Positions 34,340 to 44,335 of a DNA stretch of 64,000 bases are shown in pieces. Numbering within the stretch: the stretch's first letter is position 1; each line of letters starts with the position of its first letter. The notes beneath the pieces were generated by a model, which saw only the letters and a list, made by a program, of their open reading frames with translations, did not search any database and had not been told where the DNA came from. This DNA is from Peromyscus leucopus. Its lineage: Eukaryota > Chordata > Mammalia > Rodentia > Cricetidae. Where the stretch lies: positions 110,325,329-110,389,328 of the forward strand of contig NC_051063.1 in the NCBI RefSeq assembly GCF_004664715.2, in the 5' to 3' direction. Both the position numbers and the translations under genes were made by a program.

Positions 34340-36340
34340 CTTCATACTTAGAAGAAAATGTTGCCAACATTTAAGGAGCATAAAACCCAAATTCTAATTT
34401 CCACTTCATCTTAAAAGTCCTTAAACCTAAAAGTTCAAACCTCAATTGTGCTTTGTGGTCAATCAGATATAGACAAGTGTGGAAGTATATTGTACTGCTG
34501 TTGTATAACTTGATGCTAATGGGCAATGTTTTTTAGCACCTTCAGTCTCTAATGCATTTTCTATAAAATGGATATAATGTGTAGAATTACTGTGACCAAC
34601 AAGCTAACTAATTAGACAGTGTATACAAAGATATTAATTATACAGTTTACCTGTAAGATCTGGCACAAATCAAACATTTCACCAATAAATAAATTACCAA
34701 TTTGCTATTGTTGAAATCAGCCAAGGGCTTCTATAATTAAGTTTGGATGTGTTTGTAACTTTTGCTGATGGAAGAATTGCTTTAAAATTACAATAATGAA
34801 TTTTGTGGTGTAATCAAGGAATGCTGTGAGTTATTGGGTGGTTCACTTGTGGCTGTTGTCTCTCTGTTACCCATCCAATGGGTAATGAATTCCCATCCAA
34901 TGAAACTCAGGTATCTAGGACATATTTTCTTTCTCACTAGCAAAGCATCTCTGATGACTTCTTTATCTCACTTCTTTTCTCTACAAAATATCAGAAGATT
35001 CCTTGCTGAAGCTTTAGAGCTCTGAACTTTAGTTGGGTGGCCATCAGTGCAGATGTGATCAAGTGCTCACAAAAAGTACTTTCTCTCGTCACATTTCCAT
35101 TTAGTCAACAGACTAAATTAGTCCTGGAATTTAATTTTTACTGTCATATATTTTTCTTGTCCCTTTTTCTTCTAGTATATGTGCATAGATATATAAATAC
35201 CACCGCTGTCTTTGCTCCAGGGTAAATTGGTTATTTTATCAGTGTACCTTTCCTCTTTCTTTTACTGTTAAACAGCCTTGACTTAAGCTATTGAACTTGT
35301 TTCAGGATTTTTAAGCCAAGCACACTTTTGGCATTCATCACTTTGCCTATTCAGTTAAATGTTAGCTATCCTGTGAATGAGTCTTGATGTCTAATTAGGT
35401 GAAACAGGCAAAACTAGAAAATAAGCACCTAAAATACATGTGCAGATTCCAGAGGAATTTGGAACTACCTATGACACAGAGACAATTTGGAACTATCTAT
35501 GAGGAATTTGGAACTATCCATGACACAGATTCCTATATTTAGTAAGACTGGAATTGGTAGAACAAGAGCAAAGGCAGAGTCCCTTAGACACTTTGGACAA
35601 AGGTCATTGTCCTCTTGCAAAGTAGTTGGCGGGTAGTGAATGCATATTTTACACAGAAGCCTAGTCAGAAGGCTTTCAAAACCTGCCTTAGGCAAGCTTA
35701 ATTGTCCCAGCTTGGTTCTGCTCACTGTCTTGCTTCTAATTCATGCAACTAGGCATATAGACTCTGTAAAACCCTAAACTACTGTTTCAGAAGATTTGTA
35801 GGCCATTGTTTATTTTACATAAGAGATTCCACAGAAACAGAACTCATCCTTTTTTAGTCGTGTGTTATGATTTGCTTTCTAGATGTTTCTCATCTAATCT
35901 ATATTTTAACTTGTTTCTCAAATATATCTTAAAAGCTTATCTGGATGCACTCATTTAAAATTTGAACTTTGTCACATTGGTTACCAAGCATTCAGTAAGA
36001 CTAGCTATATCCAATTCATAACACTAAATTCAGAGCAGTCCAGGTTTAAAAAGAAATGCTAGGATTTTTTATGGTACTTTAACTATGAACATTATCCAAT
36101 TATGAAAAATTCAGCAAGCATCATAAACAATAATAATATAAGGTGAAAGATATAGTGAATGAAATATTAGTGAACCTCTGAATACATGGACATGGGGATG
36201 TTTGCAGAAATATTGCTCAGTTAAGAGGGCTCTAGAACCACCCACTAGTTGGAAATTCATGCCATCATATCATCTATTTAAAGATCATGCCACACAAGAG
36301 ATTTAAGAGATCTTGGCTAAGTGTAACAAAAAAGACAAAG
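34340..36340. other. Unannotated sequence
   Basis: About 2 kb without gene or repeat assignment apart from the small tandem duplication at 35452-35532. Confidence 0.4.
35452..35532 (+). repeat. Small tandem duplication, AATTTGGAACTA units
   Basis: Three occurrences of AATTTGGAACTA (35456, 35484, 35505). The outer copies are both followed by a CATGACACAG-type string, giving a 49-bp period with an incomplete middle unit. Confidence 0.85.
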
Positions 36341-36353
36341 AAAAACTATCATT

Positions 36354-36659
36354 TGTAGTGGGTAGCCATTCCAGTTTTGATCTGGAAGTTCCAATTCCCA
36401 TTGAGACTTTGGCAACTCACGCCTATGAGGCGGGGCCAGGGGAGGTGCCTGGAGACCCGAGATCTGGATGGGTGAGCACTCTCTCTGTTCCAGGACCCTG
36501 AATGGTGGAGGTGGACCAAGCAGAGATTCAGAGAACACTTCTGGACTGCGATACAACTTCCCCAGACCCTGCAACCTACCAATCCCTTAATTTGTAAGTT
36601 ACACCATTAAATAAATATCCTTTTAGCTATGTGGAGTGGCCTAAATAATTTCACCAATA
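36354..36659 (+). mobile_element. GC-rich LTR-like repeat, unidentified family
   Basis: Abrupt GC-rich, CpG-containing block (GGCGGGGCCAGGGGAGGTG, GAGACCCGAGATCTGGATGG) in AT-rich DNA, with a poly(A) signal AATAAA at 36610-36615 and a start TGTAGTGG. The 6-mer ATCATT occurs at 36348-36353 and 36660-36665, but the right end is not CA, so the duplication may be chance. It resembles a repeat I recall from hamster sequence; the class is inferred. Confidence 0.45.
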
Positions 36660-36665
36660 ATCATT

Positions 36666-37200
36666 CCTTAACATTTCTATTTTAAGTGTCTTGGATTACC
36701 AATATATTTTGATCAAAACAACAGGAAAGCATCATCTTGACATAGGGACACCCATTGCTGACATAATAAATACTGATATTAACATGCATTCACTGCTTAT
36801 TGCATCTTTGAAATATGGAAAGAATGAGGTCATGAGAAACTAGGGGTTCTGATCATTCAGTCTTAGAGGAAGCAGAATACAGACATGCTGAGAGAAGAGT
36901 AACTGATGCAGCTGCTTATAATATGGCCTCAGCTTCATCTTCTCTAAATAGGAGTTAAGGATAAAATTTGGGTCATTCCTATGACTTGGGGTAGATATAT
37001 TCTATACCTGGGTTATTTTTCTTTAGGGACTTTGCTGACAAGCAAAGGGTATTCCTATTGATCATCAATGGAATATATAGAGAACACAGGAAGAGAAACT
37101 TTGGGAAGGTTTAGAATTAGGAGCATGGTGTTCTTTGTTACCTAAAGCGTTAAGAGTCAGAGCAATGGTGTAGGCATATCTAACAAGTTAGGCTGGGACA
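36666..37200. other. Unannotated sequence
   Basis: No feature recognised. Confidence 0.35.
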
Positions 37201-37215
37201 CTCATCTTCAGTTGG

Positions 37216-37648
37216 CTAACTAAAAAGGAAAATCATTTGAAAAGCAAAAATGGTAGATGGATTAAATGTGGCTACGACTAGATGAGGAACAAGGAGGTCC
37301 CGTGATCCCACAAGTCCCTTGTTGGTATTCTGAACTGAGGTTTGAGTTTCAGTAGAAGTTAAATAGTATGCATAATCAAATGATCCAGGTCCAGGTGTGG
37401 CTTTGTTCCTTACTGAACCAGCATATTTTCCCCTTGTTCCAGTATCTCTCACACACGGTCTGATAAGTTAAAACTTTGTGAAGTCTTTTTTGAGGAGACA
37501 ACTTGCTCCCCCAGTTGGCATCAGACTTTAGTATTTCCTTCTCCTGGCATGAGAAATCAAAAGGAAACTTCAGTTTCTTGGAGTACATTGTCTCAAAATT
37601 CTGACAGCTGAGACGAGGGGGACAAGCATTTCTTTTAAATGTCTTCAT
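37216..37648 (-). pseudogene. Two overlapping open frames, possible decayed coding sequence
   Basis: Minus strand frames 37648-37376 and 37452-37216 overlap by 77 nt in different frames. The second contains KATPGPGSFDY, a string like the Pro-Gly-Pro-Gly repeats of sperm-tail PG-rich (STPG/ODF3) proteins. A single frameshift could join them, suggesting a processed pseudogene, but only one such motif is visible, there is no poly-A or target duplication, and chance is quite possible. Confidence 0.15.
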
Positions 37649-37659
37649 GTCTCTCAGGA

Positions 37660-38840
37660 TTACAGTTTGATTTATTTTACAATGTGGCTTTAAACTTATT
37701 ATCCTGACTCATTTGAGAGCCATCTTAGATCTTTGTTTAAACTCTCCATCACACTGGCAAAAGGAAGATACCATGCATTGGCAAGATTTTAATTGAAGCC
37801 ATGTAGGAATAGAGGCATGGCTTCCCTGGAGCTCCAGTTGCAACTGCCTGAACAAAACATCTCTCTATCTCTATGAATGATTGATGTGCAATGGCTGCTA
37901 AGCTGAGCTACGTTTACTGATTAAACACAGAGAGTGAACAAAAAAGGCGGCAGGTTTTATTCACACTGCATGTGCTGAGTTCTGTTTCTTCAACACAGGG
38001 ATAGGGAGGAGAATCTGCTAAGCCAACCCCTAAGAATACAGAACATTGACACCATGGTATCCTAAAGATCATATGTGACTTAAGAGTTCTGGTGATTTAA
38101 AGGCTATATGCCCAGTGCTGGCTTCGTCTTTAGCACTCTCTTTTTCCATATATTAATTATGAGCTTTCATTGATTAGTTGGTACAGGTCTTTCTTTTCTT
38201 CGAATATGCATCTAAGCATGCTGGTCACTACTTGAACCATATTCAAAATCAGAGTTGACAAGACCTACTTGTGTCTTTAGAAATAGAAAACAGATCTAAA
38301 TCAGATCTTAAATCACATATGCCAACCCACCTTTCCCAGAGCCTTACATTAAGGAAATGGCCCAGTAAGTTATGAATTGGGATTTGTTTCTCATTCATTA
38401 TTCTTTTGTGTATGTCTAACTCCTTCGTAGGAGAGATCATCAGGAAAGCTAACTCAAAGTTAGTTTTACCTAATTATAGTGGAATATTCTCAAGCCTCCA
38501 GGCATAGCACAGACTGCTTATGCTTTTCATATATTTATTGTCTTTGGGTCTAGATTCTGCTTTATCCACTGTTCTGAATAGTGTTTTTCAAAAATTATTT
38601 CTTCTAGTATAGACATTGAACACATTATATCCAAGGTTGTAAGGACAAAGTACAGCTCCATATTAGAAACTGAGGCAGCGATTGATTGAAGTTTCACAAA
38701 ATAAAGCAAGTAAACAGACCCAAAATCCAGCAACCGACATGACAAGTGCACATAGGAAACAGCCAACTTACAAAGGAGGTTTGTAGTCATTTATTTCTGA
38801 AGGAAATGTATTCTGCAGAGCTGATAAGAAAATACATTTT
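37660..38840. other. Unannotated sequence
   Basis: Unique-looking sequence with no recognised repeat; short antisense frames only. Confidence 0.4.
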
Positions 38841-38849
38841 GTAAATAGG

Positions 38850-38945
38850 CAGCCTGAGCTAAAATCCTTGTAAGTGGTCTTGGGGCGGTTAGTTAAACCA
38901 TCCTGAGCCTTGCTTCCTTCATGTGCAGAAAGCATTAGAGAGAAA
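38850..38945 (+). repeat. MIR fragment
   Basis: AGTGGTCTTGGGGCGGTTAG, TTAAACCATCCTGAGCCTTG and CTTCCTTCATGTGCAGAAAG follow the MIR core order. Confidence 0.6.
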
Positions 38946-39569
38946 TCTGTCTCCTGGTTTTATGCAGAGACTAAGTTCTTACATACATTGTGAAAAGATG
39001 TGGCAAAACATGTTTTGAAGGGTTTTTTTTTCCTGTTTTGACAAATCATCTTTTGTATTCTTCCATCTCCCCATTGACTACATATAACATAGCACTAGCT
39101 CTTCAGTTCACGGAACTAGTCATGTTCCAGTTTGAGAATCGTGAATACCCTGATAGCAGCCATTTCTGTATGGTGCATTTGTTTCCTAAGTCATTGCTCC
39201 TCATTCCAAGACACAGTGATTTATTCTATACTTGCTTGAAAGAATAGAGTAGAAAGGTGCTTCCCCAAGTCATCTAGCTCTAGGGAAATGGATTCTGTTT
39301 GCTTTTGGTTTAACTGATCCCTTCTTCCTCTGGGCTGTGCATTTTTGGTTTCCTTTTAAAAAATAAAGAATAAATAAAAGTAAACCCTCACGATTTGTCC
39401 ATGCCTTCCAGTCTTTTCTGCTGTCCAGGACACAATGATAGATTCTAACACAGCAGCAACAGCTGGAGAGTTTGGCATGCTCCTCTGGGAGATCCCAATG
39501 GTTGGTGAAACTGAAAATAAAGAGATCTTAGGCATCTCCCTAAAGTGCTTTTCTACCATCCTGATGGCT

Positions 39570-39830
39570 GGTTTGTTTGCCCACGCTGCTTGAGCAGAGG
39601 TCTGTTAATACAATGTTTGCAAACCAGCTGGGGAAATGCTTAGGTATAAAGGACTGCAGGAACAGCTTTGATTGTTATTAATGAAACTGCCTCACCATTT
39701 GGCACAGTGTCTTGTGCCTTTGGAGTGCTGTATTCGGTAATATCTGCCTGAGGTATGCTTTGTCCACTTGCAATTCACGGCCAATTAAAATAATAAATAA
39801 GCAGCATGAGCTGTAGAAAGTAGAGGAAAT
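39570..39830. other. Unique block, candidate conserved non-coding element
   Basis: Non-repetitive sequence with SOX/HMG-like ATTGTT next to TTAATGA (TGATTGTTATTAATGAAAC near 39669) and a GGCCAATTAAAATAATAAA string near 39779. No coding frame. Enhancer role is conjecture. Confidence 0.25.
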
Positions 39831-41210
39831 GATAACTTTTCTTCCTGGTCAGAGAAAGGAGAGGCTGGCTAGGACAGAGAAGATGAGAACTTAGAGGTAA
39901 CTATTTTCCTCTCCCATAGTACCAGTTTTATTTTCAATTTTTTCACACTACAATGGGTAAAGGGGGAGACTTAGCAACAACACTACCATAACAGATCATT
40001 AAGGTCTTCTATTTTCACACAGCACAGACTATATATATCACATAAGTCTAACCTCCCCTTTATTGTTCCTGTAGACTCTTGGTATTTAATCCATTCATTG
40101 GGGGGGGGGGAAGTACATTAGCTTTATTCTATGGGAGAAAACAAGAAATACCAAACATATCCTTATTCCTAACAATGTACCTATCTACCTGTTGACAATC
40201 TGGGACCCCTACCTGTATGGAGCTACATGTATGCCCCACTTCAGAAAATGGAAATGTTACACCCCTTAGCAAACTCTTGATAATTCATTTCTATTCAAAT
40301 ATGCTCTTGGATATCACAAATTGGGAGAAAGGGGCTTGATGTGGCAAAAACTGTGTCCTCTGATTGAACTTTCAGGGAAAATCCTCTATTCAGCAAGTTA
40401 TACCTATACATAATTGGTTGTGCATATGATTAAAATCAGAGGTATTATGAGTGGTGGAGAAAAGCTTACATAATCCAAGTCTGTCAGTCAAAACAGAGAA
40501 ATGTCCAAGCTACAACCTTAGCAACCACCTCCTCTTTAGACACCATAAAAGAAGGCTCCAAGCAACAAGCCCTCAAATGCTCTTCCCTCAGGTGTCACTG
40601 CCTCTCTGCTCACTCTATTCAAAACTTGGGAATTCACTTTCATTTTAATACAGTTTCCCCCTGATTTACCTCTTGATTGTACATCTTTTCCAATTCTATG
40701 AACAAGGGCCAAGAACCTGGCCACACTTGGTTCAGACAGCAGCATCTGGTTCCAATGCTATATTCTATTAAGTTTGTTCCTTTAAACTCTCAGTGCAAGG
40801 AAATAACCCATAAAACATGTAGCCTCTTAAAATAGTCATCCATGGTAAATGACATTGTTTTCATAAGACTTCAATCATCTAGGTAAATTGTCCCAGATCA
40901 CAAACATTTCAGGTAGGTTTGTGAAGAGTAAATTAGACGTGTTCCCACAAAATATTTGTTTAGTGCATGTTTGTTTTACAGCTTGACCTTATATCAAGAC
41001 TCAAGAAAGTTAAAGTGGATCTTAGTCCAGAGTTAAAATAAAGACATATACTTTTGTTTCACCTCATATAAATTACTTACGGACTGTCCTTCTATACACA
41101 CAGAGAGAGATATACATAACATAAACTCCTAAACTGAGAACCTATTCATACATGATTTGTTTCTTCTTTAAAACTTACTGAAAGCTCCTATGAAATTGTG
41201 TTAAAACCAT
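39831..41210. other. Unannotated sequence
   Basis: AT-rich with a G10 run at 40101-40110; otherwise nothing recognised. Confidence 0.4.
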
Positions 41211-41215
41211 GTAAG

Positions 41216-41395
41216 AGGCCAGGCAGTGGTAGCATAGTGATGCCTTTAATCCCAGCACTTGGGAGGCAGAGGCAGGTGGACCTCTGTGAGTTCGAGGCCA
41301 ACCTGGTCTACAGAGCTAGTTCCAGGAGAGCCAGGGCTACACAGAGAAACTCTATCTTGAAAAACTAAATAAATGCATACATAAATAAATAAGAA
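41216..41395 (+). mobile_element. SINE B1, older copy
   Basis: AGGCCAGGCAGTGGTAGCAT, AATCCCAGCACTTGGGAGGC, TCTGTGAGTTCGAGGCCAAC and CCAGGGCTACACAGAGAAAC are present in order, ending in an AAATAAAT-rich tail. The GTTCCAGGAGAGCCAGG segment is closer to the general murine B1 form than to the cricetid-type copies at 11281 and 15470, suggesting an older subfamily. Confidence 0.92.
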
Positions 41396-41729
41396 GACAA
41401 AGGAAAGAAAAGGAGAGGGAAATGTTATTTTCCTGAAGGCTTACATAACAGAGCCAGTAGAATTCCAGCTGTGTGTCATCTCATGTTCATGGTCACTTAT
41501 GGAAACAAGAAGATTAAAAATTCAGAGAACCCACATAACTAGCAAATGTCATTAATTACTTGTCAGAAACGGGATTGCACCTGCTTTTGCCAAATGTTTA
41601 TACCATAACAACAATACAAGGGCGTGTTAATGAGAGAATAATAACATTCTGCCCACCATCAGACTACAATTACAGTTTATTTACTTCTGTTTCTGCTGGT
41701 GTATTAGCAAATTTTCTGCCCATCCACCT

Positions 41730-42165
41730 GAGACACCAGCCCCTTCCTGAGACTTAGAGACAGGTCCCCAGCTCCCATCCTGTCCAGGACTCCCCTTCTG
41801 GACCAGAGGTAAGTGTCTGGGTTCAGCATAAACCCCATCCCTGGGCACCAGCCACTCCAGGGAAACCTGCCCAACTTGGCCCCAGGTTCTGGCCACTGGA
41901 CAGGTTCCCTTCTAGCCCTACTGGGAAGGCTTCCCTTCTCCAAGACCCCCGGCAGACCCTGAAATCTCCACGCCCTGCCCCCACACCCATCGGCCCAAGA
42001 CCACAGCCACTTCCTGAGACTTAGAGACCGGCCCCCAGTTCCCATTCTGCCCTGGACTTCCCTTCTGGACAAGAATGCCCATCCTGCCCCGGACTTTCTG
42101 TCTGGATAAGAGCTCCCATCCTGGCCTGGAGTTCCCATTTGGACAAGAGAACTCCCATCTGGACA
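41730..42165 (+). repeat. L1 5' UTR repeat units
   Basis: CTTCCTGAGACTTAGAGAC occurs at 41743 and 42010, 267 bp apart, with similar flanks (CACCAGCC / CCACAGCC), indicating monomer-like tandem organisation. Within 42039-42165 a ~36-bp subrepeat (cCCATcCTGcCCtGGAcTTC...cTGGAcAAGAg) occurs about 3.5 times. Rodent L1 promoters are typically built from such monomers. Confidence 0.8.
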
Positions 42166-42243
42166 AGAGAGAGAGACTTCCTGAATCTGTCAGCTCTGTC
42201 TGAACCAAGTGCGCTGATAAGACCAAGAACGAGCCACAAAGAG

Positions 42244-43183
42244 ATGGGCAGATGTCAAGGCAGAAGTACATACAACAAAATGAAGAGCAATACAGCATCA
42301 CCAGAACCTAGCCCTCCTCCAACATCTAGACCTGAACATCAAAAATTGGAAGAAGCAGAAGAAAATAGCCTTATAAATAACATCATGAAGAAGGTAGAGG
42401 CTTGTATAGAGGAAAAGACAAAAAAAACGGGAAGAACGCTATAAAAAAAACTAGAGGAAAGGACAAATAAAGTAGAAGAAAACAATAAAGTCCTAAAAGA
42501 AAACAATAAAGCACTGAAAGAAAATCATGAAAAAGCAATGAAACAAATGAAGGAAACAGTCCACGACCTGAAAAGGTAAATAGAAAACATGAAGAAAACA
42601 CAAACAGAGGGTATGTTGGAAATAGAAAATCTGAGTAAACGATTGGGAACTTCAGATGCAAATATAACCAACAGAATGCAAGAGATGGAAGAGAGGATCT
42701 CTGGCGTTGAAGATACAGTAGAAGAAATAGACTCATCAGTCAAAGAAAACACTAAAGCCAACAAAGTCATGAACCAAAATGTCAAAGAAATTTGGGACAC
42801 CATGAAAAGTCCAAACTTACCAATAATAGGGATAGAAGGAGGAGAAGAATACTAACTCAAGGGCACAGAAAATATATTCAACAAGATCATAGAAGAAAAC
42901 TTTCCCAACTTAAAGAAGGAAATGCCTATGAAGATACAAGAAGCCTATAGAATACCAAACAGAGTAGACCCCCCAAAAAGTCCCCTTGGTACATAATAAT
43001 TAAACAACTAAACGTACAGAATAAAGAAAGAATATTAAGAGCAGCAAAGGAAAAAGGCCAAGTGACTTATAAAGGCAAACCCATCAGAATAACACCCGAT
43101 TTCTCAATGGAGACTTTGAAAGCTAGAAGGACCTGGACAGATGTAATGCAGACACTAAGAGACCATGGATGCCAGTCTAAGCA
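42244..43183 (+). pseudogene. L1 ORF1 remnant (RNA-binding chaperone), disrupted
   Basis: Begins at ATG 42244 in frame with 42139-42444. Residues from about 50 on form a Lys/Glu/Asn-rich heptad-like coiled coil (KVLKENNKALKEN). The EIWDTMKSPNLPIIGIE segment marks the start of the RRM-like domain, and the frame-shifted part retains GQVTYKG/ITPDFS-type C-terminal coding DNA. Three in-frame stops (42442, about 42577, 42853) and a frameshift near 42990 inactivate it, and the C-terminal end is missing. Confidence 0.88.
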
Positions 43184-43294
43184 ATATTTGGTGTAAATAG
43201 AATACAGTTGTTTCACAAAAGAAAAATCACATAACTGCCTCTCTCTACTGTACTTTGCTTTAATGTATCTAGCTTGGTCTAACATATTATTTAT

Positions 43295-43420
43295 GCATTT
43301 GTTGCCTGCCTCCTTGTAGAGAATGTAATATCTTGAAAAGAGGACTTTAGTTCACTTCTACTATATCTTTAGCTTCTAAAACAGGACTTGGAAACTAATT
43401 GTTGTTAGTATAAATTTACA
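43295..43420 (+). mobile_element. L2 LINE 3' end
   Basis: GCCTGCCTCCTTGTAGAGAA TGTAATATCTTGAAAAGAGG ACTTTAGTTC, then CTTCTAAAACAGGACTTGGA, follows the L2 end order. Diverged. Confidence 0.5.
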
Positions 43421-43690
43421 ATTTCAAATAATCATGCCTTCCATATTGACTATGCCTGCTTACATAAAATTGAATCAGTATGACAGGTTTTGGCCCCCAA
43501 AGGAAAAATATTTACTTTCAACATAGAGTCTCTGCTAATTCTTGCTCTATACTACAGAAAGATACTTGTACACTGTAAGGAAATCAATACATATAATTGA
43601 TGAAGCAATGAGATTGCTAACAGAGACATTGCTTTCAATATCCTAAATTTCATGTAAAAAAATACTTAACCATTTGATAATTGTTTCTCC

Positions 43691-43740
43691 AAATAATAAT
43701 AATAATAATAATAATAGTGATAATAATAATAACAACAAAT
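43691..43740 (+). repeat. (AAT)n microsatellite
   Basis: About nine AAT units, one GTG interruption, then further AAT/AAC units. Confidence 0.95.
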
Positions 43741-44249
43741 ATATTCTAAAGGACAGAAATGAGAGAAAAAATGAACCATACGTAGTCTGCACTTGGTAAA
43801 ATGAAACAAAAACATTTATTCTCTTCCCTCTCATTCCTTGATACACTCTGTGAGGGTGATTTTAAGGACTGCTTGCTTTTCTCTTGCTTTTCAGGACCTC
43901 TTCAACTCACCCTTTCAGGGCCATGCTACTTAGCAATACAAAGATTGCAATAATATTGAGGTCCCTAAATCAGAATTTCTGTCTGTAGAAGTTGGAAGAC
44001 TTAGACTGCTTAAGCATGACAGAGAATGCAAGGCTGTAAGACTCAGGCCCAAATGTCAATCATCTTAATCTTCTAAAGTCATTAAAATTGTTAAATAATA
44101 TTTAGATTGCTGAAACAGACTATATAACAAATGGAAGCACTTTCTTAGGTCAGGGTTTTACTTTGCTAATAGTTTCAGGAAATGTGTTAATCATCGATTT
44201 CTCTACAATATATTTTATACTTAAACATACCAGTCAAGACAAAGTCAGA
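43741..44249. other. Unannotated sequence
   Basis: Nothing recognised. Confidence 0.35.
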
Positions 44250-44263
44250 TTATCTATCTATTC

Positions 44264-44310
<47 letters not shown>

Positions 44311-44335
44311 CATGTATCTGTCTGTCTATTTTCCT
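44250..44335 (+). repeat. (TCTA)n microsatellite
   Basis: About thirteen ATCT units with flanking TCTG and TTCC variants. The Ser-Ile-Tyr-Leu repeat frame across it is an artefact of this array. Confidence 0.97.

Larger units (their letters stand above)
41700..43183 (+). mobile_element. L1 fragment: 5' UTR plus broken ORF1, lacking 3' end
   Basis: 41700-42235 is GC-rich L1 5' UTR with a ~267-bp repeated unit; 42244-43183 is ORF1 remnant. The L1 match stops abruptly in ORF1 at ATGCCAG (43183); ORF2, 3' UTR and poly-A tail are absent. Normal L1 insertions lose the 5' end, not the 3' end, so a later deletion or recombination is implied. No target duplication was found. Confidence 0.85.

Noticed and set aside
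42139..42855. Apparent novel coiled-coil protein gene
   Set aside because: It is L1 ORF1 with in-frame stops and a frameshift.
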